Part shown: piece by piece, positions 45,476 to 59,990 of the stretch
Numbering within the stretch: position 1 is the first letter of the stretch
Layout: every line of letters begins with the position of its first letter
Assembly (NCBI RefSeq): GCF_008831285.2
Contig: NC_045151.1
Coordinates: 1,235,544-1,299,543, forward strand
Source: Nymphaea colorata
Lineage: Eukaryota; Streptophyta; Magnoliopsida; Nymphaeales; Nymphaeaceae
Direction: 5' to 3'
Length of the DNA stretch: 64,000 nt
Program-made: the position numbers and the translations under genes
The notes under the pieces: model-generated
The model's input: only the letters and a program-made list of their open reading frames with translations
Databases searched by the model: none
Told to the model about the DNA's origin: nothing

Positions 45476-47039
45476 AAACGTGAGTAGGATGAAATGAAGC
45501 TTGAAGAAGTGAGTTTCAAGGTTCAGAATTTCTTACAAGCCAATGGTTCGACTAATGAAGCATTCTGTCTTACCTTTAGATGTCCCTCCATATTCTTTTC
45601 TATTGGTTAAGTGTTAGGTTGTTGAACGTCAGGGACGAACTTTTATCCTTTAATTCATAAAATAAAAATGTGTGACACTGATATTTAGTGTTAGGTCCTC
45701 TATATATATATATATATGACAACATACAATTGGTGCATCGCTGATGGTTCTCTTAATAACACTTGACACATCTATGTGTGTTTATAAGATATTGAAAAAT
45801 AAAATGTTAAGAGTTTTGAATAAAGGTAAACAAAGAATCGAGTACCCAACAAGTAAGAAGTTGATGGTCAGGCCAGACTTGATAACTAAGTAGGCTGGGT
45901 TTTGGCTGCCGCCAAAGACTTTGGATCAACCTGAGCCCGACTTTGTCGACCGGCCGACGCAGCGCAATGCCCAACCTTGCCGGAAGACAATCACAGGAAA
46001 ATGTTTGTTCCTCTAAATCCGGAAAAAACCCATCTCAACTTTCATCAGTGTTCTTGCACCAACGCGTTCAGGTACCTGTGGTTTAGGCATAACCAGTGAG
46101 GGAAGACCATGGACTTCATTGTGGAAAACTTGGTTCTACCCTCAATATCTCCTCTTCCTCTTCTTCTAGTGGACCCTGCTGCGTCCATCACCGACCTTCT
46201 CCATTCTCCATTGTTGTCTACTTCACTTATCTCCGGCCATCTTTACCTGTTCGACAAAATTCTCATTTCTAACTGTCACAGCAAAATGAAAGTGAGAACT
46301 AAAATCAGTGTTGCCCGAACACGATCGCAATGAGAGAATCCCCACAGAGATGTGCCTTGTTTATGCAACAAGAAGGAACGCAGCGAAAAAAGAATCACTG
46401 CCCACCGAAGCGTATCTGAGTCTTCATTTCCAGAAAAATTGAAAAAGACAAGTCCCCGAACTTCTTATTCTATAAAATCAAAATATGAAAGAACCGAACC
46501 AGCAAATGAAGATGAACAGAGGACTGCAAAACAGATCTCTATCAAAACGTGAAGCACGGAAATAAAAGCAAGATAATCAAAATGAACGACCGCGAGAGAG
46601 AGAGAGAGAGAGAGAACGGAAAAAGGAACGGACAGCAGAAGCATCGGTGATGTTGATTTTAACTATAGCCACAGAAAACACCTATTATTCAAAGAAAAAA
46701 AATACAGGTTTAAAATATTAAAAACGAGTCAGCCAGCCTAATAAAACGCCAAAAAGTTGTGTTTTTTTAAATCGTAAAAAATGCAAAACACATTTTTTTT
46801 GCATTTTCCCATTTTTTTCATGTTTTCATTTTGTAGCTTTTAGTTACCAAATAATTATTTTCATATTTCCTATGTTTAATTTTTAAGACTTCGGTCACCT
46901 TCCTCTTTCTTCTTGAAAGATTAATTTTTTTTAATAGTTATTATTTTCTTATGAAAAGAAATTTACCATTTTACACATAATACCTTACCGTATAAAACTC
47001 AAAAACTATATTTGTGATTATCGTTAAAAAAAGAAAAAT
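45476..47039. other. Intergenic, no gene
   Basis: A short TA run at about 45700-45717, a GA run at 46590-46614 and T-rich DNA from 46740. Frames at 46109-46333 and 46352-46552 are short and carry no recognisable domain. Confidence 0.5.
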
Positions 47040-47410
47040 GCTTGAGCTGCCTTGATAAGGAGTCGGGTTTTGATCGCGCCACAGCTCGTGTGTGGACGCA
47101 GCCTGAATTCGATTTTGGGCTCGACCCAGTTCAAATTAAAAAAAATTATTTTAATATAAAATAATATATAAATATAATTTAATCATAATTATATATATAT
47201 ATATAATATATGTAAATTAATAAACGTAAATATTACAAATAACTTATTAGTCGAGGCAGCCGACAACTTATCGAGTGGCTCAGTGCCTATTTTTTCAAAG
47301 AATTCGAGCCTGAGTCGGTACGTGGTAGGACCTAACTCCGGTATAGGCGACAGCCCAGTCCTAGAGTCGATCCTACACCCAAGATCCTCGTAGAGGGTCC
47401 ACACGGGTCT
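47040..47410. mobile_element. Possible MITE with GC-rich ends
   Basis: GC-richer flanks (GGAGTCGGGTTTTGATCGCG, then GGGCTCGACCCAG) surround an AT-only core at about 47140-47240, followed by more GC-rich sequence. The layout recalls 39018-39319, but ends and target duplication are not definable. Confidence 0.4.
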
Positions 47411-50400
47411 AAAGACGCCTAAAGATTGAACCAACACAACTCAAAGAGGAAACTAAGGCTAGACTCAGACCAAACACACTCCTTGTAGCCGGATCTTAGG
47501 CTCTAGGCCACCGAAAAACTACAGGAATACTGGACAAATGCGGAAGCGATTCAAAACTATGCAAAGAAAATAGCAAATCTAACTAGTCTAAATGAAGTAC
47601 CTCCCCCAAGGCTTGCTCGGGGTTCATTTGATGAATCTTCTGGAATTCTTTGATGATCTGCTGTAGGTGCTGTTGAGGATGAATTCCAGACGTCAGGTTG
47701 CAGCTGAGAAAATCGGGACACCAAGGTGGAAGGTGCTGCAACGCCAAGTAAGACGCCAAGTTGGAGAAGATCGCTGGTAAAGTCTTTGATGTTTTCTCTT
47801 CAACTCGGTTGCTGCTGCTGGTTTTGACGGAGCTGATACAAATGCTGCTGCCCCGGGTGTGGCAGTAGGCTCTAGATATAGCTGAGAGAGAGCCTCTTAG
47901 CTCAGCCCACCTGGCTGAGTGCCGTGGTAGCACACGGGATCCGGTTGCTTGGTGATAGCAACCTCAATTCGCTTGGGCGAGTGGATGAAATGCCCAAGGG
48001 TGCACACCAAATGCTGTAGTCGTGGCTGGGGATGGGTGGATTCAGCTTGGTCTTAGCTGAGGAATTACCTAACTACAGTCAATAGAGGAAAGCTCGGCCG
48101 TAGAGCTTGGTAATGATCCTAAGTGTGGCTGGCTTAGGGCCGGTTAGGAGCGATAGGGGCTTGGACGGCTTCGACTACGGTGTAAGGGAAGATGATCTAA
48201 GGGTGTGAGGTCAATGAGGTGGCTTAAGACAAGGGAATGTGGGATGATGATTAGGAACCAGTGGTTAGGTTCAAGGATGATTGAACGAGTGGCTTGGGTT
48301 TAAATGAGAGAGCTAATGAGGAACTAAGGAGGGTTAGGGATCACGTGAGTGAGTTTGACGTGGGATCAAAAGGTGGACTCCTACACTTGAACCTAGGATA
48401 ATCCTCTAGATCTAAGGCTGAAAATTCAAAGGTGGTAAGTGGGATGTGATGTGGCTGGGATCTAGGGATGGTTAATGATTGAATCACCTAAACTAAAGTG
48501 GCGCCGGCTCCTCCAATGTAGTCAAATGTGGCGAGGTGGCGCCTTGTGGAATGATGATTCCAAATGTGGGGATTCTCTTCCAAATCACGTGCAAATCAAG
48601 GGTCAGATCTTCTCCTAAGGATCTGGATGAAGGGCTAGGAGAGACTTAGATGGGTAAGGATGAAGCTCGTACCACTTTTTGAAGCTAGAATGTAGGAGTT
48701 TCCCCTTAATTCTTGCCTAGAAAATCTCCTCTCCATGCGATATCTCCTTGGAGTACTTTTGGACGGACTTACCCTTGGAAATGATGGTCCCACTTTGTGG
48801 CAAGGAAGGGCACTTTGGTCCTTGGGTGATGATGACCAGAATCCCCCAAATGTGGCCGGAATTATGGTAGAGGTCGCCGGAAAACTAGAAGTTCCCGGTG
48901 ACTTGGTGCTTGCTATCGCCTAGGCCGTTCTTCGCGAAACCAATGTGTATCTTCTTCTTTCTTTGCGTGGAATCACCTTATATGGTCCATTCTCATGTCC
49001 AAGATGGTCTCACCGTGATTTCTTGAGGATGGAATTCTGATTTTGCCGGCGAAATTCCAGAGATGGACCGCGGATGAAAACTAGAATCGATCGACTCTTC
49101 TTGTGCCGTTTCCTTGAGTGATTTCTCAACTAGGAAAGCCTCAATGCCTAGGATCTTCTAAGACACGTAAAACTTAGTTTAAATCAAGTTTCAACCGTGG
49201 AAAAGAAGGGAATCTCGGCTGTGACTCGAGACTTCTCCTCTTCTTGTAAGTCAAACCTTGGATCAAACCAAACCAACGTAGTTGCTTAGCTTTCACCTTA
49301 GGAATCCAAGAACTAACCTTGTATGAGGAAACCGTGGGTTTGCTGTCCTTCCTTGGATGAAGACGCAACCTCCTTGTTCAACTTAGGCCTCTAATATCTC
49401 TGATGTAGCAGAGATATTGCACCCAAGACGTGGCTGGGTAGATGCGAAGATGAAGACGATGATAACTCCTAGGGCCGTGGCTCACCCAAGAGAAAGCCGT
49501 CACCTTCTTCTTCAACGAGAATTGATGTAAATGAAAGAGAGGGGAGATAGTGAGGAGTTGGGAAGGAGAGGAGAGGAAGACGTGAGGGGGAAGGGGAAGT
49601 AGAGGGCCAGCATGCTGGTCTTGCGAGAAGAGATTGGAGGGAACGTGAGAGAGAGAGAGACACGAGAAGAGAGAGAGAGAAGTGAGGAGAGAGAGAGAGC
49701 AAAGAAGCAAATGACCTTGATTTCCAAAAATTCCATCCGTTTACACATGAATCAAAACCTTATATACATGAGTACATAAATCTGGTTCCCATGCATGGAA
49801 TCAGCCCAAATCCAAATCCAGAACATGCTAAAGCAAAACGGATCCAAGGCACAACCCGCCTTGGTAAGTTTGAATCAAAAACCGAATTGGCGCAAACTCA
49901 AATAAAGCAAATCAAGAAGTGAAAAACGGCTAAGTCCTAGCTAGACGCCCCTTGAGCCTTGTGAGCTCAAGGTGGGGACCTCGTCCGGGTTGCCGCCCAA
50001 ACTTCGGACTTGACACATCCCTTAACCTCATTGAGCTGAGCTCAATTCAGCCAAGAGACCTCCCTAGACTCGTCCTAGACCGACTCTAGAGACTTGGGTT
50101 TCAATACGACTCAAGAATGGACCATGGCCTATACCAGAGAAGTCCTATGGATCTAGTATCCTAACTCGCGGATTCCCCCAATTGCTGGTCTTCACCTAGT
50201 TCATTCATGTCCTAGAGCCGTTGCATATCCTCCCGCACCTCCCACTGCATTTGCTCTAGGCTCGAAGTTTAATTCCATTGAGCCGTGATCTCTCACTGTG
50301 GCCGTGCCTTTGGCCTTGGTTAGGCCTACTCGGACTAAGGCTCGTATCAGTACGCCCCTCGCTTTTGCTTTAAGGGGCTAAATTCCGAAAAAAGAAGTCG
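47411..50400. other. Unidentified 3-kb stretch of raised GC
   Basis: Base composition differs from the AT-rich surroundings. Many short frames exist, for example minus 47583-47933, but none has a domain I recognise. No paired LTRs, inverted ends or target duplication are found. GA-rich tracts occur at 49540-49700. It could be part of a retroelement lacking coding capacity. Confidence 0.5.
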
Positions 50401-51641
50401 TTTTCGGAAACTTTTTGCAAAATTGATGGGTCCATTTCGAGTTTTTTAAAAAACATTTAACGGCGTCGAACCCCTCTGTTATTCCTTATCTTCGTATGAA
50501 CAGGGACAACAAGAGGGAGTGAGAAATTGAGTGGCTGAGGGTAAGAAAGAACGGTAGAGAAGAGAGCCAGAGCGAGAGAGACATCAAGGGGCACAGTGGG
50601 GGACGGGGGGACGACGAGAGAGAGAGAGAGAGAGGGAAGAAGGAGAAAAATTGGCGGAAAGGTAAAGACGCAATCTCCATTTTAGTTGTCTCTTTAATTC
50701 TTAATCTTTCTTTTAATTTGGTTGCACGGATAGTGTTTTCTAGAAATCATGATAGAGAATTTTAAATTCTGCTTAGTGAGATTGGGGGTTTTTGAATCAA
50801 GGTCCTCTTTGGGTTTTAGAATATTTTATGGGACACATATGGTTGCTTTTTTTGCGGATTTCCTAGTGATTAAGGTTTAGAATGAGTAACATAGAATGCA
50901 GGATGGTGACGGGTCGAAATCCAGCAGATAAACCCTGCTTTTTTTTTTGAATGCACGTCTTTCTTTTATGGTAATTAGGAAAAGCTAAAATTATGTTTCG
51001 ACTGAAGTTAGGAGAGGAAGGTACTACGGAATTCACCATAGATTAGGTTTGGGAATGAGTTCGTGTTTTGGTTTTCAAGGTCGAGAATCGTCGTAGCTAC
51101 TGGAATCGGCATTCTCATTTGCTCTTGTTCGCCTTCCTTTAGCACCGTTGCTTCTTCCGTCGCCCCCCTACATGATGAAGGGCACCTTGCAACGTTGAGG
51201 TACCCGTCTTTACAAATTTTATGCGCCATGAAATGAAAAGGATCCCAAAATTTTCATGTTCTTTCTCTTCAAGTGCTTAGTGTTCCTTGATTAGTGATAA
51301 ACTTATTTACCATTCACAGCTGCGACTTTGATATTGTCATTTGTGATTGATCTAATCGAGAATGTGCAAATAATTAGTGCAAAATGCCATCAAAGTTGAT
51401 GTTCATCGGATGATATGATTATGAAAATTATGCCTAAGATTCATTCCATGTTAGCTCAGTTGAAAGAAATTCTTCATTAGCTGCGAATTGGGCTAGGATG
51501 CATATTTGGGTGGAGATTAGGCCTTAAAGTGAGCTTATTACTGTGACGCAGGACATAGCAGCATTTTCCGGTTGGCAGTGGGTCATCGTCATTCTCCTTT
51601 TTCGTTGTCTTCTACATTTTCTAGCTCCGCAAGTCACCTGG
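50401..51641 (+). promoter_or_regulatory. Upstream region of GatC
   Basis: GA-rich tracts at 50510-50650 and a possible 5' UTR exon ending near GTTGAG/GTACCC (51198), with an acceptor-like GACGCAG at 51544-51550. I infer a spliced 5' UTR; the sequence alone does not prove it. Confidence 0.35.
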
Positions 51642-54600
51642 ATGGCAGCGCAGGCTCTCCACCGCTCCTTGTTCTCCTTCAGTACTACTCGACACTACCT
51701 CTCTCCATTTTCATACCCTCCTTGTCGTTCAAGTTTCGTCGCCATGTTCGCTTCCACATCTGTTCCACCTCCCGATGTTGCTAAATTAGCAGAAAGTGCC
51801 CGAATTGTGCTCACTTCAGAAGAGGCAATGCCCTTGCTCCTTACTTCTTCGGTTCTTCTGCCTTCCGTTCTTGCACATTCTTGCTATCCTTGATCGTGAC
51901 ACTGGAGCAACAGGAACAAACAGCATGGGAGGGAATTCAAACAATCGAATGAATGGGGCAGCAGAGCTTTAGTTGCTGGTCATAAGCACATTTCCGATAT
52001 TTCTCTTCTTACTTTTTTTCTTTTTTTTTGCTGTTTCATTTTGGAATTCACAGGTTGAGCAATTCACACCCAAAATTAGGCAAGTCGTAGACTGGTATGT
52101 AGCTTGTGAAGAGTCATGTATCTTAGTGGCTCTTTTCTTTCGTTTATTGTTGTTTTGGTTGGCAACTTTTAGTATTGCATGTTGTCGGTTGAACGACTGG
52201 GCTGCTGGGGATGATATTGCCATATATTGTTGTCTTATACATAAATTCTGAGAATTTGATCTTTAGTAATGCTATTTTTATGCCATTTCCATTTTTTCCC
52301 AAAATATTAGCCATTTTTAATATGTAAATATCTATCCTTTATAGATGATCCTGTTCAAGGATCACTGGCTGGATTATGGAGGAATTGATTGCAATTGTCA
52401 TTTTGTCTGTAATTAGGATAGTCTAATGCTATTTGTACAGGATAACCAAGAGAAATACGAGCAGAACAATTATTCTTGTTTTCTGCTGTCAAAATTCAAG
52501 GATAAAAAGCAAGTCTAACCTTGCGATGTTAGGAATTATTCTGAAAAAAGATATTTAAGAAATTGACAGAGTATACTTAAAAGTTATTAACATGCCTGAA
52601 ATCCCCTCATAGATTGTCACAAGCTTCTGTATTTGGTTCAAGTGGCTATCTTTTTGTCTTTTACAGTGTATATGGCATGTTTCTTTAAATCATGGTCAAT
52701 TGATCTAAAGTATTTGCTAGAAGATCAAGAATTGCTTGTAGTCACTGGAATAGCCTCTTAAGTTTGTTTTTTGTTTGAACCTATAACTAAGTCAGTAGGT
52801 AGATCAGTCAGTTATATTATGCTTTTAACATTTGCATACATGTATCACATGAATGGGATGTTCTTAAAATTATTCACTGCACTTGAGTCATATGTATCTC
52901 AGTCTTTGAGACTCACTATTCCTGGTGATGGAGAACGAAAAAAATTTGGTGTTCTTCTGGATATTAGTTGGTAAATACTAGTGATACAAATAAAATTAGG
53001 TCTTACTCACATGTGAAAAGGGATGCTTGACAAGTTAGCATTGGCATTCTGTAACGGATCCTCAGCTTAATATCTAGAGGTTTCTTCTTGCTTATTGGCT
53101 CATACCTGGTTACTTTGCTATCTTTTTCTTGTGCAAAATCAGCAGCTTTTCTCACTTCTCCAACACTGTATTTGTTTCTTCTGTCGTCTTCCTTGTCCTA
53201 GATATTGTCCTTTTTAGTTGATCATGTTAGTCATATGTAATTCTAATTAAAGTGAGGCTTTCCTGACACTGATTGATAACTGGTGGTTCATGAGACCTCT
53301 CTATTTCCTAAATGACGACACTTATCAAATGGGTCTCCTGCTAATTATTTGATTGGCATAATTGTGAAGTCTTGTGGCGTATCAATGTTTTTAATAGTTG
53401 TGTGACATAATCTTTAATTCCCTCTTTAATCACAGGTTTGGGCAGCTTCAAGCTGTTGACCTTGAAAGTGTTGAACCTGCACTTAGAGCTGGTGATTATC
53501 AAAATTTCTAGCCACATAAATATTTTGCATGTGTTTTGATGCCTTTATTTGGATAATATTCTTAGTCGTCAGCATCAGCGACACATATTGCACTTCTTAT
53601 TTGCATAATATGCTAAATTCGCATAACCTGCGCTTATTATACACGTACAACATAGAGACAGAGTTGTCTTTGTAAAACTAGGTTTTTTGATGGTGTTCTG
53701 AATTATGTTTTGCCCTTTGATTTTTTGGAATTTTCTTTTCTGTACCCCTCCTTCTCTCTCTCACACACCTACAGAACATGGTGATGTAGTTGTCTTTGTA
53801 AAATTAATTTTGTAGTTGTGTTCTGAATTGTGTATTATCTGATCTCTTATGTAGACTTTAACATGACAGCACCTGTCACATAGGTACGGGTACGGACCAT
53901 TTTTAAAAAACTTGGGTGCGGGGGTACGGCAGTACACACACATGCACATATACATATATATATCAAAAAATTTCAAACAGAATCACATATTCGCACATTA
54001 CAAACAAAATAACATATTCATAAATCATAATTCATATTCCAAAATTTATCAGTCTTGATTCTCATTCTCCTCAGTCACATAATTAACATTCAAAATACAT
54101 CAGCTTTCTTGATTATCATTCTCCTCAGTCGCATCATCAAGATTAGAAGGAACCACAGGTTCTGTAAGATCCATATTAAGAGCATGCAAATCATGTTCTC
54201 CTTCAAGGTCCACGTCAATGTCCTTTGGATTAACATCCCAATACTTGGATGATCCTGAACTGCAAGTTGCAACAAAATCAAAATATGATTTAAGTTAATA
54301 TTAACTTTAAACGACCAACATAATATATTATATGTATACATATCAAAGATACAAAAAGAAAGAAATACCTGTAATCATCTGAAGTACTTGAAAGTAAGCG
54401 TAGGTTGGAGTGGACATCTACTCGCTTACTAGTTAGTTTATTTCTCTTGATGTTGTGAATTTGAGAATAGGTGCTCCAATTTTTTTCACAACATGAAGAG
54501 GTTGCAGGTTGAGATAATAACTTCAATGCAAGTTGTTGGAGATTTGGTGTCGATGCTCCAAAACACAACCACCAATTAACATGATCTTCTTCATCTCTTG

Positions 54601-57600
54601 CCATTGCAGCTTGTATTGAATCATTTCTTCCACCAGAGAAGCTTGCAAACTCAGAATTAATTATCTTCAACCGATGAGAATTAGAATATAGTCTTCCCAA
54701 ACATATCTCCCTATTTTTTAATATTTCAGGATCTCAATTAGGAGGAACACGACCAGTACCTCCTGCCAACCATGTTTGCCCATAATTTTGGGATTTAAGG
54801 AGTGTGCCATACAATGCAAAGGGTTATTGCTTCTGTTTCATCTTCTTACTAAAATTTTATGCACATGATAAAAAAACTCAGAATCGTCAAGTGCAACATT
54901 CTTTTTCTCATGTCTAAAAGTGATGTTTTGAATTTTTTCAATCATGTTATCCTACATATCATAAACTTTATGAAGCATGGGCCCTTCTTTATCAAATTCT
55001 CTCAGCATCAGCTAAATAGGCTCTGTAAACTACAGAAATTATGTAACTTTATCCCACCATTCATCATGTAAAATACATTTTTTAATTTCTTGAGCCTTCA
55101 CAATGTCATCACTCCAATAAAACTCCCAATCATTGTTAGTCACCATAAATGTTAATGCATGTTTCACCTACTTTCTTCTTTTTCTCATTACAATAATGGA
55201 TGCAAAACGAGTCTATGCTACCTTCAACAATTTCAAATCAGAATGCCTATTAAATATAGCATGAACATTGTTGTGGTTTACAACAAAATTTCTGATGTTT
55301 CTAAGTTCTAACATCATGCTCAAGCTCCTCAATCCATGAACACAACAAACCGACATTTGGATCATCTTTTGATGGGTTGCAAATACTTTTAAGTGCTAGA
55401 TTTATACTGTGTGCCACACAAGGAGTTCAGAATATGTGATTATACTTGGGATCACTTGCCAAATTCATCCCTGCTCGTTGGCAAACTTGAGCATTATCAG
55501 TAATTATTTGCACAACATTATCTTCACCCACTTCTTTGATGACTTTTATGAATATCCCTTTTAAATACTTGACATCTTTATACTCCCCAGATGCATCAAC
55601 ACATTTCAAGAAGATTGGTCCATCAAGCGAATAATCAAAGTGGCTGCCTTTGTATATCAGTCCACTCGTCAGAAACAATGGATACTCCATATTGTATCCA
55701 AGAAAATTTCTTCTCTAATAATTTTTCAATGTTTTCCTTTTCTTCTGGAATAATTATTGTTCTCAACTTCTCTGAACTCGGGGGTACATGACCACTCAAA
55801 TTACAATTAGCCAAACCTGTAACAACATCTTTCCAATAAGGACTTCTGGCTACATTAAAAGGAAGTGAACTTGCAAAAAAGAACCTTCCGATCCTTCTAT
55901 CCATCTCTACCCTTCCCATATTTTTGAATGCTTGTGCTAATGTTTTGGTAGCTCCAATCGTCACGTTCTTTTTTCTTTTCTTTTAAGTATCTTCATCTTC
56001 TTCAATAGCATAAAGGGGAACAAATTGGCTCAAGATTTCTTCGTCTCAGCTGTATCCTGTTCTTTTTTGAATATCTTAATCTCCTCGTTGGTAACTTTTG
56101 GGCATGGTCTAATTCCAATGCCTGAGATATGCAACAAATGTGCCTTGCAACGTGTATATGAGCCAGTGAATATCATATTACAAAATTTGCAAGAAAAAAT
56201 TACATTCCCACCACCACCTGGTCCTTTTCCTAGTTTTTTCACATAGCACCAAAGAGACTGAGATGGATTATCCTTCTCTACTGCAGCGGTATTAACACTA
56301 CTACTGCTGCTTGCTACATTTCCACTTCCACTTGTAGGCACCGTTTCTTTTCCTTTATCAGCCATTACAACTTATATGAAAAACACCTAGCAAGAAATCA
56401 ACACATTTCAGAAAACAAGACACGAATTGTATCCAAAAGCTAAACGCAAATTTGCTGCTCAACTGAGCTGAAGCACAAACAAAGATGGAAGTGGAAATGT
56501 GACGAACAAAACAGAGGGCAGAAAAAACGTGAACAAGAAAGCAGACGAACAAAAATGTTAGTCGTTCAAAATGTGACGAACAAAAAAGAGGGCAGAAAAA
56601 ACAGGGAACAGAAAAAAGAGACGAACAAAAAAGAGATGAAGAAGAAAACAGATGTCCGCCTGAGAATCACCACCTGCCGTCGCCGGAGAACGTCCGCCTG
56701 CCGTCGCCGATCGCCGGTGAATGAAGATGAAGAAGAAAGTAGACGAACGAAAAAGAAGAAAAAACAAGCAAATACCCGCTGTCGCCACCTGCCGTCGCCT
56801 GCAGTGGTTGTCCGCCTGCCGTCGCAGTGCGTGGTCGCCAGCCGCCGTGCGTGGTTGATCGTCCGCTGTGCATGAGAGAAGACGAAGAAGAAAGCAGATG
56901 AACAAAATTTTGGGCTTAAGGGTTTCGAACAATTTCACGTTAAAATCTAAAACTCGTTAAGAATAAAAGCAGACAGATTTGGCCTTCGGTACGTTGACCG
57001 AGTCCGAAAAAGGTCGAAAATGGCCTTTGGTACGTTGACCGTACCCGGTGCAGTCAACACCACACCACTGCCGCACCCAGTAGCGTACCCGTACCGGTGT
57101 CGTACCGGTACCGTGCGGAGTACCCGTGTGACAGAGGACAGCACCTAGCTTGCCTTCAAATAAACAGTAAAATGAGAAAAAAACTTTACATGCTAATGCC
57201 TCATTGTTAGTTCCCTCGATGTTTTGTGAACTTTTCAAGTTTGAAAGCAACATAAAGGAGCAATCATAAACTGACAAGCTTGATTCACAACTCATGCTTT
57301 TAATTTCTATATTTGATGAGCAGGATACTGTTTGTCCCATACCATTTATGCATAATAGTTATTGTACTTCTATTGTGTGGTTCACTAGGGAATTATGTTG
57401 TGCAGATATGGATGTCTATGACAATTTGCGACCAGATGCGCCTGAAATTTTCAAGAACAGGTGATTGGTAAAAATTGTCTTAAGATATTTTGTATGTCTG
57501 AGGCTGCATATTGGATCCAAAAGACTCATTTATTAGTACGCTAGTTTTACAAACTCTACAATTTGGTTTCTTGACAGAGAATCAATGTTATCATCTGTTC

Positions 57601-57653
57601 CTAGCTATGATGAGCCATATATTAAAGTTCCAAAAGTATTGAACAAGGAGTGA
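51642..57653 (+). CDS. GATC: Glutamyl-tRNA(Gln) amidotransferase subunit C, organellar
   Basis: Five plus-strand exons: 51642-51824, 52054-52094, 53436-53491, 57406-57460 and 57578-57653 (136 codons plus stop). The N-terminus ([17 protein letters not shown]) looks like an organelle transit peptide. The GatC core follows: [60 protein letters not shown], then [16 protein letters not shown]. GatC bridges GatA and GatB in the enzyme that amidates Glu-tRNA(Gln) to Gln-tRNA(Gln) in chloroplasts and mitochondria. Phases agree at every junction. Intron 1 appears to be GC-AG (GAAGAG/GCAATG): family alignment demands that GAG joins GTTGAG, and no GT is there. The start at 51642 was chosen for its transit peptide; the frame is open upstream. 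Intron 3 (3.9 kb) holds an hAT transposon. Confidence 0.94.
53865..57145 (-). mobile_element. hAT transposon inserted in GatC intron 3
   Basis: The direct repeat GACAGCACC at 53865-53873 and 57137-57145 (8-bp duplication plus one chance base) flanks 53874-57136. Imperfect inverted ends are TGTCACATAGGTACGGG on the left and, reversed, TGTCACACGGGTAC on the right. The minus-strand interior encodes a broken hAT transposase. A GC-rich block at 56640-56880, with repeated CGCCTGCCGTCGC, lies between the right end and the transposase start. Confidence 0.92.
54360..56365 (-). pseudogene. hAT transposase remnant (BED finger, DUF659, dimerisation domain)
   Basis: Minus strand. The N-terminal frame 56365-56030 has a BED-type zinc finger ([18 protein letters not shown], then CKAHLLH). 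55964-55427 covers the DUF659 core ([28 protein letters not shown]). About 55430-54700 is recognisable only across stops ([15 protein letters not shown]). 54700-54360 has the C-terminal hAT dimerisation region ([39 protein letters not shown]). Several frameshifts and stops separate the pieces, so the element could move only with transposase from elsewhere, if at all. Confidence 0.92.
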
Positions 57654-59281
<1,628 letters not shown>

Positions 59282-59698
59282 CAAGGACCGGTCCACTTAA
59301 CTTCTATAATGGCATCCTTAATACCATGTTCAACATTCTTGATGGTAATACCAGCAAATGAGAGAGAGAGAGAGGCTTGTAGATAATGGTTGGGTGAAGC
59401 CACTGGGTACATAAATTTATCTGTGAATTATCACATAAAATAGCAAAGAACTTCTATATAGATAGGAGGCATCATAGGTGATCACGTCGTGCCTTTGGGG
59501 GAACCGAATGCAATGTAAAGCTATCAGGAATGTGCTTCAAGCTGACAGTAACTCGGTTGAAAAGATTGTGATACTTAGTTTTTTGTGCTTTTCTTGCATT
59601 AACATACATTTGGACTATCGCCCTGGAATTGGAGAAGTATCAACAGCCTCAATTTCAACATCAAACTCGTTCATATATTGCTTGTATGGATATGTCTG

Positions 59699-59990
59699 AG
59701 TAACCTGACTATGTCGGGCACGGTGAACGCGCACCTGAGGCGACCTGGTCAAAATTGACCAAGTCCAACTTTCTCCCGAATTTGGGGTTTTTTGTGTCAT
59801 TTATTTCATTTCAAACGTTTCTTCGTATTTTATTAGTCAATTTAATCGGTCTTTTATAATTTATAACTTATCAATTTTAAACATGATAATGCAATTTTCA
59901 TTAAGGTCTGTCAATACATGGCCGTGTCCGTGCGCTCATGAATTTTTGAGATTGCTCCACACTCGCATCTGTACCCGTGTGACAAGTAAC
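59699..59990. mobile_element. Possible non-autonomous hAT-like element
   Basis: AGTAAC at 59699-59704 and 59985-59990 flanks a 280-bp segment. Its right end (TGTACCCGTGTGACA) is nearly identical to the right end of the hAT element at 53874-57136 (GTACCCGTGTGACA). The left end (ATGTCGGGCACGG) is weaker. No coding content. Confidence 0.5.

Noticed and set aside
56555-56938. Frames of 106 and 126 codons on opposite strands
   Set aside because: They cover the GC-rich repeated block inside the hAT element (CGCCTGCCGTCGC units), with low-complexity translation.
37524-57653. A functional cluster of organelle genes (VDAC and GatC)
   Set aside because: They are on opposite strands, 7.6 kb apart with unrelated repeats between; two genes are not enough to argue clustering.
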